NCBI GenBank assembly: GCA_019638085.1
Contig: JAHBUL010000001.1
Span: 408,268 to 472,267, forward strand
DNA: 64,000 nt
Reading direction: 5' to 3'
From: Flavobacteriales bacterium
GTDB taxonomy: Bacteria; Bacteroidota; Bacteroidia; Flavobacteriales_F; PHOS-HE28
The first letter of the stretch is position 1; each line of letters starts with the position of its first letter. This document shows positions 42,483 to 51,648 of the stretch, one piece after another. Below the pieces are notes generated by a model. That model searched no databases. It was given only the letters and a program-made list of their open reading frames with translations, and was not told where the DNA came from. A program made the position numbers and the translations under genes.

Positions 42483-44749
42483 GGTACTTGCTCATTGCTG
42501 GTCTGCTGGTTCTCTCCCATTCCGCCATGTCCCAGCAGGACCAGTTCCAGTGGCGTATGGCCGCACATGGAGGCATCACTCGCTCCTTGGGCGATATTGA
42601 AAGCTCGTACAGCGATGTGAACTGGGAGCGTTCCAGGTCATTCGGGCTTGAACTGTCCAAGTCGATGGGTTACGGATTTTCCTTGGGCCTTGGGGTTGAA
42701 CGAGCCCGCGTTTCCGGCAACGATATGCTGACCGGCAGGAAGGACCGGGCTTTGAATTTCATGACGGAGCTGAACACGGCAGAGCTGGCGTTGACCTTCC
42801 GTGCGGACAATGGCAAACTGTTGAAGTACGATGCCCGCTTCGCACCCTTCATCACCCTCGGTATAGGGGTGGGCGAGTATGACGTGTACGGCGATCTGTA
42901 TTCCGCTAGCGGTTCCCGCTACTACTACTGGAATGATGGCTCGATCCGTGATCAGGCAGAGAGTGGAATCAATGCTGACGAAGCGGCCATTATTGAGCAG
43001 GACGGCCAATTCGGGACGCGCCTCACCACCTTGGCCACTGAGGACGGCAAGCCGAATGATCAGAACTTCATGTTCATTCCAGCGAGGATCGGGTTGAAAT
43101 GGCGGATCAGCGACCGCGTGGCCGCAGAACTTTATTATGGCTTCAACTGGGCATTCACGGATTGGATCGACGATGTGCACGATGCCTACCCGAACCGAGC
43201 AGCCTCGGATGAACTGGCATACATCAGCAACCCTACCGGCCGCAACGGCCAACGCGGGAACCCCGATACGAACGATAAGTATCAATCGGTCGGGGTCAAC
43301 TTGGCCTATTACTTCGGAAGGCGTTCCAACAGCTATCGGATGGAGCCGATATATGTGGACGATCGCTCGCTTCCAACGATACCCGATACCACCACGGAAT
43401 ATTCCATCCCTGAAGCTGAACTGGATAGCATCCTCATGCGGGAGGCTGTTCTCGACACCATCTATCGCGACGGCCTGCGTTCTTCACTGGTGGAACGCAT
43501 GGAAATGATCGGTCCGGACAGCCTGCGGAGAGACTTGGCAGATCGTTCTCTCATTCAGGCGTTGGATACCACCACTTTAACGGCAACGGACAGTGTGCAG
43601 CGCATGCAAAGCGATACCCTGATCGCTCCGCCAAGTAGTTATCCGGAGCGGGATAGTTTACAAGAACTCGGGCACGACACGGTGACTCCCTTACTTGAGG
43701 ACACCACGAATAACACTCGTATGGATACTGCAAGAGCTGGTGGCGCCCTGCGAGGAACGCAACAGCAATCTCAAGATAGTCTGGTGGGAGGAAGGAGCGG
43801 CATTGTTCAGGACACGGTCATGGCAACTGGTGAGCAAGGTGCTGTCAAAAGCCCTGTGGACACCGTTTATGTGGATCGCCCCGTACCTGTAACCCGCTCC
43901 ACGGGATCCACGTCCCCCAAAGCTCAAGAGCCGCAGCAGACCATCATCCACCAAAGTTCAGGTGGAGGTGGCAACCATGCGATACCGCTACCCATACCCA
44001 TAGTGATCCCTCACTCCAAAGCCAAGGTAGTGGAAGACCCGGCCCTGCTGGATAGCCTCCAGAGATTGGAGGCAGAGAACCAAAAGTTACGCCTTCTTGT
44101 GGACAGTTTACAAAGTGATACCGCACCCTTCGGCACGTACGGGACACCTGTGGCTCGGCTCGACACCACTCCTGCACCTCCGGGTGTCAGACCCGAGGAT
44201 TACGCGTTCATCATCAATGATCTTTTGGCCGAGCGCATCCTCACCTTGGAACGCTACATCGAGGTGATGGACAACCAAACCAATGCTGCGGAAACAGATT
44301 CGCTCAAACGGTGCATTGTGGCGATGGACCGGGAACTGGAAAGGTTGCGGTCGGAGGGAGGAGCGAATAAGGATGGTGCGGAGGTGATCATGCCCAAGCA
44401 CACGGAACGAACACTGACGGACTCCATCTCCTTCGGCCTTGGCAGCAGCCGTGTGGGAGCCGCCGAGCGCGGGCGTTTGCTGGCGCTGGGTAAGCAGATC
44501 ACATCCGAAAAGGTTGAACGCGTGCTGGTAACCGGCCAAACGGATCGTTCCGGCGATCGTGCATACAACCTGCAGCTTTCACAGAAGCGGGCGGATGCCG
44601 TAAAACGGATCTTAGTGGAGGCTGGAGTGCCCAGCGCTAGCATCATCGCCAAAGGACTGGGGGATGAACTGGCCCGGGATGTGCACAATGAAAGTGAACG
44701 GATAGTGGTGGTGCAGGTGGTGAAACCAGCGATGAAGAAGCAAGAGTAG
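42479..44749 (+). CDS. OmpA-family outer-membrane protein with long variable linker
   Basis: 756 residues. Signal peptide (1-18, SHSAMSQQ), N-terminal beta-barrel (about 20-285), then a long disordered region rich in Asp/Ser/Thr (about 300-510). A short coiled coil follows (DPALLDSLQRLEAENQKLRLLVDSL), and then a peptidoglycan-binding OmpA domain (about 640-750; FGLGSSRVGAAERGRLLALGKQ, LVTGQTDRSGDRAYNLQLSQKRADAVK). Expected to tie outer membrane to cell wall. The acidic TDRSG loop residue that contacts diaminopimelate and the following Arg are present. Confidence 0.9.
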   Translation: MRYLLIAGLLVLSHSAMSQQDQFQWRMAAHGGITRSLGDIESSYSDVNWERSRSFGLELSKSMGYGFSLGLGVERARVSGNDMLTGRKDRALNFMTELNTAELALTFRADNGKLLKYDARFAPFITLGIGVGEYDVYGDLYSASGSRYYYWNDGSIRDQAESGINADEAAIIEQDGQFGTRLTTLATEDGKPNDQNFMFIPARIGLKWRISDRVAAELYYGFNWAFTDWIDDVHDAYPNRAASDELAYISNPTGRNGQRGNPDTNDKYQSVGVNLAYYFGRRSNSYRMEPIYVDDRSLPTIPDTTTEYSIPEAELDSILMREAVLDTIYRDGLRSSLVERMEMIGPDSLRRDLADRSLIQALDTTTLTATDSVQRMQSDTLIAPPSSYPERDSLQELGHDTVTPLLEDTTNNTRMDTARAGGALRGTQQQSQDSLVGGRSGIVQDTVMATGEQGAVKSPVDTVYVDRPVPVTRSTGSTSPKAQEPQQTIIHQSSGGGGNHAIPLPIPIVIPHSKAKVVEDPALLDSLQRLEAENQKLRLLVDSLQSDTAPFGTYGTPVARLDTTPAPPGVRPEDYAFIINDLLAERILTLERYIEVMDNQTNAAETDSLKRCIVAMDRELERLRSEGGANKDGAEVIMPKHTERTLTDSISFGLGSSRVGAAERGRLLALGKQITSEKVERVLVTGQTDRSGDRAYNLQLSQKRADAVKRILVEAGVPSASIIAKGLGDELARDVHNESERIVVVQVVKPAMKKQE

Positions 44750-44827
44750 GGCCTGTCCAGGCCCGCAGTCCAGCAGCCACTTTGGGGCTCGTGATCACTT
44801 CATTGTTCCTGCAGCTATGGTTGGCGT

Positions 44828-44835
44828 TTACTTTG
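44828..44835 (+). promoter_or_regulatory. -7-like box TTACTTTG before the FtsX-like permease
   Basis: One mismatch from TAnnTTTG, four bases before the GTG start. Same geometry as rbfA and cysS. Confidence 0.3.
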
Positions 44836-44839
44836 GCGC

Positions 44840-46060
44840 GTGAATCTCCCGTTCCTCTTCGCCCGGCGCTATCTCCTCGCCAAGCGATCGCGCAACGCGA
44901 TCAACATCATCACCCTCATCAGCATCGTGGTGGTGGCCGTGGTCACTGCGGCCATGGTGGTCGTGCTCAGCACGCTCAACGGCATCTCGCAATTGGTGGA
45001 TACGTTGTACAGCCCGTTCGATCAGGACATCACCATCTCGGCCGCTGTTGGCAAGACCTTCGAGCGTGACAGTTTGGACCTGGCTGCGATCAAAGCATTA
45101 CCCGGCGTGGAGCGCACCAGTTGGGTGATCGAGGAAAATGTGCTGCTCCGCTCCGGTGATCAACAGGCGGTGGCCACCATGAAAGGGGTCCAGCCCCAAT
45201 ACCTCGAAATGAGCCGCCTACCCCAGCACATGTACATGGGCGACCCTCGCTTGGAGAACGAGCATGGCCCCGTTGTGATCCTGGGTGCGGCCTTGAAGGA
45301 CGGCCTGCGTGTGCCCAAGGACGATGGCGTGCTGCAACCCTTGGAGATCGCCGCATTGATCCGTGGCCGGAAGATCGGCAAGCTTTCCGCGTCCGCCTTC
45401 GAACAACGCCGCGTAGCGGTGGCCGGTGCATTCACCATCAACATGGAGTTCGATTCGCAGTATCTGATCGCACCCATCAGCTTGGCGGCGGAACTTTTGC
45501 ATTACGGCGATGCGGTGAATGCATTGGAGATCCAAAAGAGCAACGGTACAGATCCGGATCGCCTGAAGCGCGCCGTGGAAGCGATCGCCGGACCGCATTA
45601 CATCGTGAAAACACGCTACCAGAAGAACGCGCTGATGTACAGCACGAATGCCAACGAGAAGTGGTTCACCTTCGTGGTGCTCGCATTCATTGGTCTTATC
45701 GGGGCCTTCAACATCATCGCCTCGCTCACACTGATGATGATCGAGAAGCGACAGGACATGCGCACGCTCAGCGGTATGGGCGTCACGGAAGGCTTTATCC
45801 GTCGGGTGTTCTTCCTGGAAGGAATGCTGATCGTTGTTGTAGGCACGGTGGCCGGGCTGCTCATCGGTCTCGGCCTCTGCGGCCTGCAGATCTGGACGGG
45901 CATGGTCTCCCTGCAGGATTCCGTGGTGGAGAGCTATCCCGTGAAAGTGATGTGGGGCGATCTGGTGATGATCTTCGTGGCGGTAATGGCCATCGGAACG
46001 CTCGCAGCCTGGGTTCCCTTGCGCAGCTTGAGCCGGAGGTACTTGGCTGCTGCGCAGTAG
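44840..46060 (+). CDS. ABC transporter permease, LolC/LolE-like FtsX family
   Basis: 406 residues starting with GTG (VNLPFLFARRYLLAKRSRNAINIITLISI). One N-terminal helix, a large periplasmic domain (about 50-270), then three helices (FVVLAFIGLIGAFNIIASLTLMMIEKRQDMRTLSGMG; GMLIVVVGTVAGLLIGLGL; WGDLVMIFVAVMAIGTLAAWVPL). This is the MacB/LolC/LolE layout used for lipoprotein release from the inner membrane. No ATPase gene is adjacent. The stop overlaps a CAGTTGT repeat. Confidence 0.88.
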   Translation: MNLPFLFARRYLLAKRSRNAINIITLISIVVVAVVTAAMVVVLSTLNGISQLVDTLYSPFDQDITISAAVGKTFERDSLDLAAIKALPGVERTSWVIEENVLLRSGDQQAVATMKGVQPQYLEMSRLPQHMYMGDPRLENEHGPVVILGAALKDGLRVPKDDGVLQPLEIAALIRGRKIGKLSASAFEQRRVAVAGAFTINMEFDSQYLIAPISLAAELLHYGDAVNALEIQKSNGTDPDRLKRAVEAIAGPHYIVKTRYQKNALMYSTNANEKWFTFVVLAFIGLIGAFNIIASLTLMMIEKRQDMRTLSGMGVTEGFIRRVFFLEGMLIVVVGTVAGLLIGLGLCGLQIWTGMVSLQDSVVESYPVKVMWGDLVMIFVAVMAIGTLAAWVPLRSLSRRYLAAAQ

Positions 46061-46160
46061 TTGTCAGTGATCAGTTGTCAGTTGTCAGGCTGCAATGGGT
46101 TGCCTACAACTGCTTACGTTCAAGAAGCGCCCTGACAACCGATAGCTGGCAACTGACAGC
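46059..46160. repeat. CAGTTGT-family palindromic element between LolC/E-like gene and tadA
   Basis: Left arm 46059-46089 (AGTTGTCAGTGATCAGTTGT, continuing with CAGTTGTCAGGC) and right arm 46128-46160 (GCGCCCTGACAACC, GGCAACTGACAGC) in opposite orientation, about 38 bases apart. It fills the whole gap between two convergent genes and could act as a bidirectional transcription stop. Confidence 0.75.
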
Positions 46161-46628
46161 TCATCTCAACGACCTCTTCTTCTGGAAGAACGCCTTGATC
46201 AGATCCGCGCAGGCGGGTTCAAGCACACCACCGGTCACCTGTGTTTTGGGATGAAGCAGCATGTTGCCTACCCGACGATAGCCTGCCTTTTCGTCGAATG
46301 CGCCGAAGACGATGCGTCCGATGTGGCCCCACGCCAATGCGCCGGCGCACATCACACAAGGCTCCAGCGTGACGTACAGTGTGCAGTCGTGCAGGTATTT
46401 GCCACCGATGTGCTCCGCTGCTGCGGTAATGGCCTGCATCTCGGCATGTGCGGTCACATCGTTCAGGCGCTCGGTGAGGTTGTGGCCACGGGCGATGATG
46501 CGGTCGTTTGCAACGATCACTGCACCAATGGGCACCTCGTCTGCTGCGAAAGCTTGCTCCGCTTCCCGCAGCGCATGCCGCATCCAATGCTCATCATCGT
46601 GGGGTTGAAGGATCGGATCTGACATCAA
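46161..46628 (-). CDS. tadA: tRNA-specific adenosine deaminase
   Basis: Converts adenosine 34 to inosine in tRNA-Arg(ACG). 155 residues with the zinc deaminase signature: His60 and the proton-shuttling Glu62 (TAHAEMQAI), and Cys90/Cys93 (LEPCVMCAGAL). Family members active on guanine or cytosine cannot be excluded from sequence alone, but the length and N-terminal helix fit TadA. The start overlaps the recJ stop by four bases. Confidence 0.9.
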   Translation of the reverse strand: MMSDPILQPHDDEHWMRHALREAEQAFAADEVPIGAVIVANDRIIARGHNLTERLNDVTAHAEMQAITAAAEHIGGKYLHDCTLYVTLEPCVMCAGALAWGHIGRIVFGAFDEKAGYRRVGNMLLHPKTQVTGGVLEPACADLIKAFFQKKRSLR

Positions 46629-48397
46629 GCGTTCTCCTTTTCCAATGTGGGTGTACCCTCATCTTCCAGCACGTCCGCTACACCCGGTTTGATGTCCTTC
46701 ACGTTCAGTTGCGTGGTCACATTTCCTTGCCAGTGGTTCTCCTCGATCGAATAAAGCATGCTGAAGGGTTTACCACTGCGCAACAGATCGAAGTGTTCGC
46801 CCTGGCGGAAAGCGATCGCCTCCAGTTCAACTTTTGGATGATCGGGATGGGATACCTTGAACTTGAGATGGTCCCCACTTGTGCCGAGCAAACGTGCATC
46901 CTTTGCCAAGAGGCCACGGGTAAGGAATACCGGCTTCATGTTGCAGGGGCCGAAGGGTTCCATGCCTTCGATGCCACGAACGAAAGGTGGCTGAATGTCT
47001 GATAGTTCGATCTCCAGGTCCACCTCCTCCTCCGGGATCCGCATGGAGGGATGGAGCGTATTGCGGACCACCTGCTCAAAGCGCTGCCGGAATGCATCCA
47101 CGTTCTCCGGCTTCATCGTGAGTCCGGCCGCATACATGTGTCCTCCGAATTGCTCCAGAAGATCGCTGCAAGCACTAATGGCATCGTGTACATTGAAGCC
47201 TTTCACGCTGCGAGCACTACCGCTCACATAGCCGTTGCTTTCAGTGAGCACCACGGTGGGCCGGTAGTGCTGCTCGATCAGGCGCGAGGCAACAATGCCG
47301 ATCACGCCCTTGTGCCAGATGGGATTGAAGACCACTGTACTCCAGGATTCCCGCAGGAAGGGATCTGAATCAAAAAGTCCCAGCGCTTCCTCGGTGATGG
47401 ATTTGTCCAGGTCCTGCCGTGCGGAATTGTTGCCGTCGATGCGCCTGCCGATGTTGTCGGCTTCGTTGTCCGACTTGGCGAGCAGGAGTTCCACGGCCTG
47501 CTGGCCATGCTCCATCCGCCCAGCAGCGTTGATCCGTGGTCCCAGCACGAAGACCAGATCGGTAATGGAAAGTCGACGCTTAACGTTGGACAGTCCCAAG
47601 AGCGTCTTGAACCCGGGGCGAGGTTCCATGTCGTTCAATCGCTTCAGGCCGAAATGGGCAAGCGTGCGGTTCTCCCCATCCAACGGAACGATGTCGCAGC
47701 CAATGCTCACCGCCACGAGGTCCAGCAAGTCCTTGAGCTCCCCGAACGGCATGTTGTTGCTCCGCATAAAGGCTTGCATCAACTTGAAGCCGATACCGCA
47801 ACCGCTCAACTCTTTGAAGGGATAGGCACAATCGGAGCGTTTGGGGTCCAGCACCGCCACGGCATCGGGCAGTTCGTCGCCTGGCAGGTGGTGGTCGCAG
47901 ATGATGAAATCGATACCTTTTTCTTTCGCGTATGCCACCTTGTCGATGGACTTAATGCCGCAGTCCAGTGCGATGATGAGCTTCACACCACGCTCTGCGG
48001 CGCGGTCGATCCCCAGCGTGGAAATGCCATAGCCTTCCGCGTAACGGTCCGGGATGTAGTGCATGATCTCGCCGGTGCAGCGCGACAGCACGCTGTAGAC
48101 CAGCGCCACCGAAGTGGTACCGTCCACATCGTAATCGCCGTAGATCATGATCGGCTCCTTCTCGCGCAGCGCCTGATCAATACGGTCCACCGCACGATCC
48201 ATGTCCTTCATCAGGAATGGATCGTGCAGGTGCTCGATCCGGGGCCGATAGAAGTTCCTCGCATGGTCGGGGTCATGGACGCCACGCTGCACCAGCAGGG
48301 TGGCGAGGGCAGGGGTGCAACGCTCATGCGTTAATGCATCCACGATCGCATGATCGACCGGGGGCTTCAACCTCCAACGTTTAGGCATTGCGGACAT
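46625..48397 (-). CDS. recJ: single-stranded-DNA-specific exonuclease RecJ
   Basis: 5'-3' exonuclease for recombination and mismatch repair. 590 residues: DHH domain with IYGDYDVDGTTS (Asp88, Asp90 and Asp92 bind Mn) and ICDHHLPGDELP (168-170 DHH). The DHHA1 domain has ESNGYVSGSARSVKGFNVHDAI and the GGH box QFGGHMYAAGLTM; a C-terminal OB part follows. A TATCTTGC box four bases before the ATG at 48395-48397 favours this start over the MPKRW start three codons later. Confidence 0.94.
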   Translation of the reverse strand: MSAMPKRWRLKPPVDHAIVDALTHERCTPALATLLVQRGVHDPDHARNFYRPRIEHLHDPFLMKDMDRAVDRIDQALREKEPIMIYGDYDVDGTTSVALVYSVLSRCTGEIMHYIPDRYAEGYGISTLGIDRAAERGVKLIIALDCGIKSIDKVAYAKEKGIDFIICDHHLPGDELPDAVAVLDPKRSDCAYPFKELSGCGIGFKLMQAFMRSNNMPFGELKDLLDLVAVSIGCDIVPLDGENRTLAHFGLKRLNDMEPRPGFKTLLGLSNVKRRLSITDLVFVLGPRINAAGRMEHGQQAVELLLAKSDNEADNIGRRIDGNNSARQDLDKSITEEALGLFDSDPFLRESWSTVVFNPIWHKGVIGIVASRLIEQHYRPTVVLTESNGYVSGSARSVKGFNVHDAISACSDLLEQFGGHMYAAGLTMKPENVDAFRQRFEQVVRNTLHPSMRIPEEEVDLEIELSDIQPPFVRGIEGMEPFGPCNMKPVFLTRGLLAKDARLLGTSGDHLKFKVSHPDHPKVELEAIAFRQGEHFDLLRSGKPFSMLYSIEENHWQGNVTTQLNVKDIKPGVADVLEDEGTPTLEKENA

Positions 48398-48491
48398 GCG
48401 TGCAAGATATCCATTGCGCTTCCTCCTTGGAAAACCTTTCGCGGATCAGCACGTGATCAAGCTCATGAACTCGGCGTTCAGTGAGGGCCGA

Positions 48492-49373
48492 TCAGTTTCC
48501 TTCCGCTCGCAACAGCATCGCGGCTTCGGGCAATTCCTGTGCTGCTTTAGTCCCTAGCTCGGGGATCTTTGGGTCCATGATCTCCAGTTGCTCCCGTACC
48601 GCCCGGCATGCGATGGCGCGGCTCTCCCACTGCTTGTCAGCAGGTATCACGTACCACGGAGCAGCAGGTGTCGCGGTGTTGCGGATCGCCGCTTCATAGG
48701 CATCCATGTAAGCATCCCAATGCGCGCGTTCCTTCAGGTCGCCCATGTTGAACTTCCAGTTCTTCTCCCGTTCTTCAATGCGTTCCAGGAAGCGCTCCTT
48801 TTGTGCGTCGCGCCCCATGTGCAGGTAGAATTTCATGATGGTGGTGCCTTGCCTTGCCAAGTGCTCCTCGAAATGGCGGATGCTGGCATACCGCGCTTCC
48901 CAGAAGGCCTTGTCCGCATCCTGTCCGGAGCGGATGCCCGGCAGGTGCTGGCCCACGAGGTATTCGGGATGGACCTTCACCACCAACACTTCTTCGTAGT
49001 GGCTACGGTTATGCACACCGAACATGCCTGTGGAAGGTGTGGCCTTGGCATGCCGCCATAGAAAGTCGTGCTCCAACTCCTCTGTAGTTGGCGACTTGAA
49101 GCTCGTGACGCGGCAACCCTGAGGGTTCACATCACCCAGCACCCGGGCGATACAACTGTCCTTACCACCCGCATCCATCGCTTGGAAAAGCAGCAGGAGT
49201 GATCGGCTGTTCTCGGCGTAAAGCGTTTCCTGGAATGCTCCGATGTGCTCGGCATCCTCCTTCACGGAGTCCTTCAGATCATCCTTCGGGATCTTCTTAT
49301 CCAGTCGGGTGGGATGATCCTTCAGCTTGAAGGAGCCGCCATCAGTGATGCGGAAGTCGGAAATATTGAACAT
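48492..49373 (-). CDS. ppk2: polyphosphate kinase 2 family nucleotide phosphotransferase
   Basis: Transfers phosphate between polyphosphate and nucleotides. 293 residues, a one-domain PPK2. Walker A LFQAMDAGGKDSCIARVLGD (65-73 core) and the second motif FGVHNRSHYEEVLVVKVHPEYL (118 on) are present. The HNRSHYE variant resembles class III enzymes, which can phosphorylate both AMP and ADP; that subclass call is inference. Stand-alone gene. Confidence 0.88.
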   Translation of the reverse strand: MFNISDFRITDGGSFKLKDHPTRLDKKIPKDDLKDSVKEDAEHIGAFQETLYAENSRSLLLLFQAMDAGGKDSCIARVLGDVNPQGCRVTSFKSPTTEELEHDFLWRHAKATPSTGMFGVHNRSHYEEVLVVKVHPEYLVGQHLPGIRSGQDADKAFWEARYASIRHFEEHLARQGTTIMKFYLHMGRDAQKERFLERIEEREKNWKFNMGDLKERAHWDAYMDAYEAAIRNTATPAAPWYVIPADKQWESRAIACRAVREQLEIMDPKIPELGTKAAQELPEAAMLLRAEGN

Positions 49374-49421
49374 GGGATCTGGGGATGTGCTAGAGTGTGA
49401 AGATGACGGATCTTGGAAAAC

Positions 49422-49450
49422 AAAAGAGCCTCCACGCGGGAGGCTCTTTT
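49422..49450 (-). terminator. rho-independent terminator after the Omp28-like gene
   Basis: Arms 49422-49433 and 49439-49450 (AAAAGAGCCTCC and its complement) with a 5-base loop. The stem's A/T ends supply a T-run on either strand. Placed 17 bases beyond the stop of the minus-strand gene at 49467. Confidence 0.85.
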
Positions 49451-49466
49451 GTTAGGATGGCTCGGA

Positions 49467-51527
49467 TCAATGGGAGACCACAAAGGACCTCGCCGACCCT
49501 GCGGAAGTGGCAGTGCGGAGCCGATAGCTGTAGACGCCGTCGGACAGGTCGCTGGTATTCAACACCAGTTGTGTGCTGGTGCGCGGAACGCTTTGCTGTA
49601 GAACGGAACGCCCCATTGCATCAAATACTTCCAACGTGGCATCGCCCTGCAATGTGTTCACGGGAATATTGAGTTGGTCATTCGCAGGAACGGGATATGC
49701 CTGTCCCAACGAACCAATGGCCGCATCAAATTCCGTGATGCCCACAGCCCCATAGAACCAGTCATGGCTCAACTGGATCATCGATCGGCCCACAGTGGCA
49801 TCGGCCATTTGCTCGGGACCGATACCAAAGTACACCAGCTTGTAGTTGGCGGTCTGGGCGCGGAGCCCACCGATCTTCGGAGTGGCATTGTAGGTAAGGA
49901 CCGCAGTTGCTGGTGCGAAGGGCGTGAATTCATCCGGGTAGGTGTATTGGCTGCCGCCGAATACATGCGCCACGTTGGAGTTGGGCACGCCACCGAATAC
50001 CGCGTCCTGCTCATTGAACCGAACCTGGTTGTTTGAGGGCGTGCCATCGCTTACAAAGTCGGCCAACATATAATTCTGGTAGAAGCTCCGGGTGATCGGG
50101 GTGCCATACGCATTGGCATCCCCGCTTTGATCCCAACCGATGTCCTGTCCGGCGATCATCAGGTTGCCGCCATTGTCCATGAACTCCGTGAGTATGGCTA
50201 CTTCATCCTCAGTGATGCTGGGGAAGGTCCAGCTTACGTTGCGGTATACGTTGAGCACTTCGCCCAAGGCATCCGCCTGCCCGAATTTCACGAACTGGTC
50301 GCGTGTGGCGTGCGCAAAAGCGACTTCACCGGCCTGTACCATGGATGCCGTATAGAGTGCCTTCCAAGGCTCGGCCTCCGGATTCGTCACGACCAGATCA
50401 TGGACGCCGCTGATCACGTGTAGCTCTTGCTGCATCAATGCTGCTTCGGGAAAGTCAACTGAGGTGACGGATAGCATGTAGATCCCGACACCGGGTGTGG
50501 CATCCGGGGTGATGTCCACATGGATCTGCATGGTGGCATCCTCGCCTACAGTGATGGTGGCTCCGTTGGCGATCGTGTTACCGCCGACCTCAAGGGCGGT
50601 TCCCCATGACGCGGGAGCATCGGTAGCAACGAGGTTCACCACATAGTCCGCGCTGTTACCTACTTGATTGAGCAAGTTTGTGCTGAAGCTGGTGACTGCT
50701 CCATTGGTGCCGGTTTGGTATGGTTCCGGCACTTGGCCCAGTGATCCAGCAACCAAGGTGAACCCACCGTCGGCGGCTACCGTTCGGGCTTGGTACACTT
50801 CGCTTTGGTATTCACTGACGAAGGCGGTGACCTCGCAATTGGCAATGTTCCATGCCGCTGGAACAGTGACTGTGAATGTGCGTTCCACCATGGTGCCGGC
50901 GGTAGTGGTGCTTACGGTATCGCCCCAGATGCTGGTGAGGTAGGTGCGCAGCACATGGGTGTGGTCATAATTGGCGGAGCCACCGGATTGATAGCCGAAG
51001 ATGTGGTTCTCCGTGAGCAACACGCCGATACGATCATCTCCCCCAGGGCTGTCCGCGGTGTAGTACAGCGACACATCAACAGTGAGGGTCTGCGTGCCAG
51101 CATCATAGCTGCTCTCCATACCGAGGTTCACGGGGGAAGGCAAGGCCAGCACTTCGTCCATGGCAGCTCCCCAAGCTCCACGACTAAGCACGGTAGCGCC
51201 ATTGTAGGCACGACGATTGACCAGGCCCATCGGATAGCCGGGTGGGTTATAGTAGTTGTCCAAGGCTGTACCGAAGCTTGTCCGGAAGTCGGGCTGCCCC
51301 GAACTGGGAACGGCATAACCTCCCGCATGCACGCCCACTAGCGAGACGCGCCCCGGATGTGCAGCTGCGACTGAAGCCATCACAGCATGTCCGTCGGGGC
51401 AGTTCACGCAATTGACCCCGGTAAAGTCCTCCAGGAATCCTGTACGCAACTCAGGGCTGGTACCTACTAAACTTTGGCTGAAGGCAAGGGTGGGAAGGAG
51501 CAATGAAAGAGTAAGAATTTTCTTCAT
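49467..51527 (-). CDS. Omp28-related secreted protein with T9SS C-terminal sorting domain
   Basis: 686 residues from MKKILTLSLLLPTLAFSQ (ATG at 51525-51527; another ATG two codons earlier). Near the N-terminus an Omp28 domain has a thioredoxin-like CVNC pair (Cys40, Cys43: EDFTGVNCVNCPDGHAVM). The middle is beta-sandwich, with a stretch about residues 390-560 that looks like a GATase-type or ThuA-like fold (FPSITEDEVAILTEFMDNGGNLMIAGQDIG). The last ~75 residues are a type A T9SS sorting domain (AYPVPANDQLNIPV, LEVFDAMGRSVLQQS, LSDGVYSYRL). Exported across both membranes and anchored or released. Confidence 0.9.
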   Translation of the reverse strand: MKKILTLSLLLPTLAFSQSLVGTSPELRTGFLEDFTGVNCVNCPDGHAVMASVAAAHPGRVSLVGVHAGGYAVPSSGQPDFRTSFGTALDNYYNPPGYPMGLVNRRAYNGATVLSRGAWGAAMDEVLALPSPVNLGMESSYDAGTQTLTVDVSLYYTADSPGGDDRIGVLLTENHIFGYQSGGSANYDHTHVLRTYLTSIWGDTVSTTTAGTMVERTFTVTVPAAWNIANCEVTAFVSEYQSEVYQARTVAADGGFTLVAGSLGQVPEPYQTGTNGAVTSFSTNLLNQVGNSADYVVNLVATDAPASWGTALEVGGNTIANGATITVGEDATMQIHVDITPDATPGVGIYMLSVTSVDFPEAALMQQELHVISGVHDLVVTNPEAEPWKALYTASMVQAGEVAFAHATRDQFVKFGQADALGEVLNVYRNVSWTFPSITEDEVAILTEFMDNGGNLMIAGQDIGWDQSGDANAYGTPITRSFYQNYMLADFVSDGTPSNNQVRFNEQDAVFGGVPNSNVAHVFGGSQYTYPDEFTPFAPATAVLTYNATPKIGGLRAQTANYKLVYFGIGPEQMADATVGRSMIQLSHDWFYGAVGITEFDAAIGSLGQAYPVPANDQLNIPVNTLQGDATLEVFDAMGRSVLQQSVPRTSTQLVLNTSDLSDGVYSYRLRTATSAGSARSFVVSH

Positions 51528-51648
51528 GGTCATGAGCTTATGGGGTTCAAGGTAGCAAACACCGTTCAGGGATTGATGTCATTGTTCAAGGAACCTTGGA
51601 GGGCATATGAACAAATAAAATACCTTGGCCGCGTTTACATATTTTCAC

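Noticed and set aside
40247..46160. CRISPR array
   Set aside because: Repeat units are 7-10 bases and arranged as facing arms, without regular spacers of 30-40 bases, and no cas genes are present.
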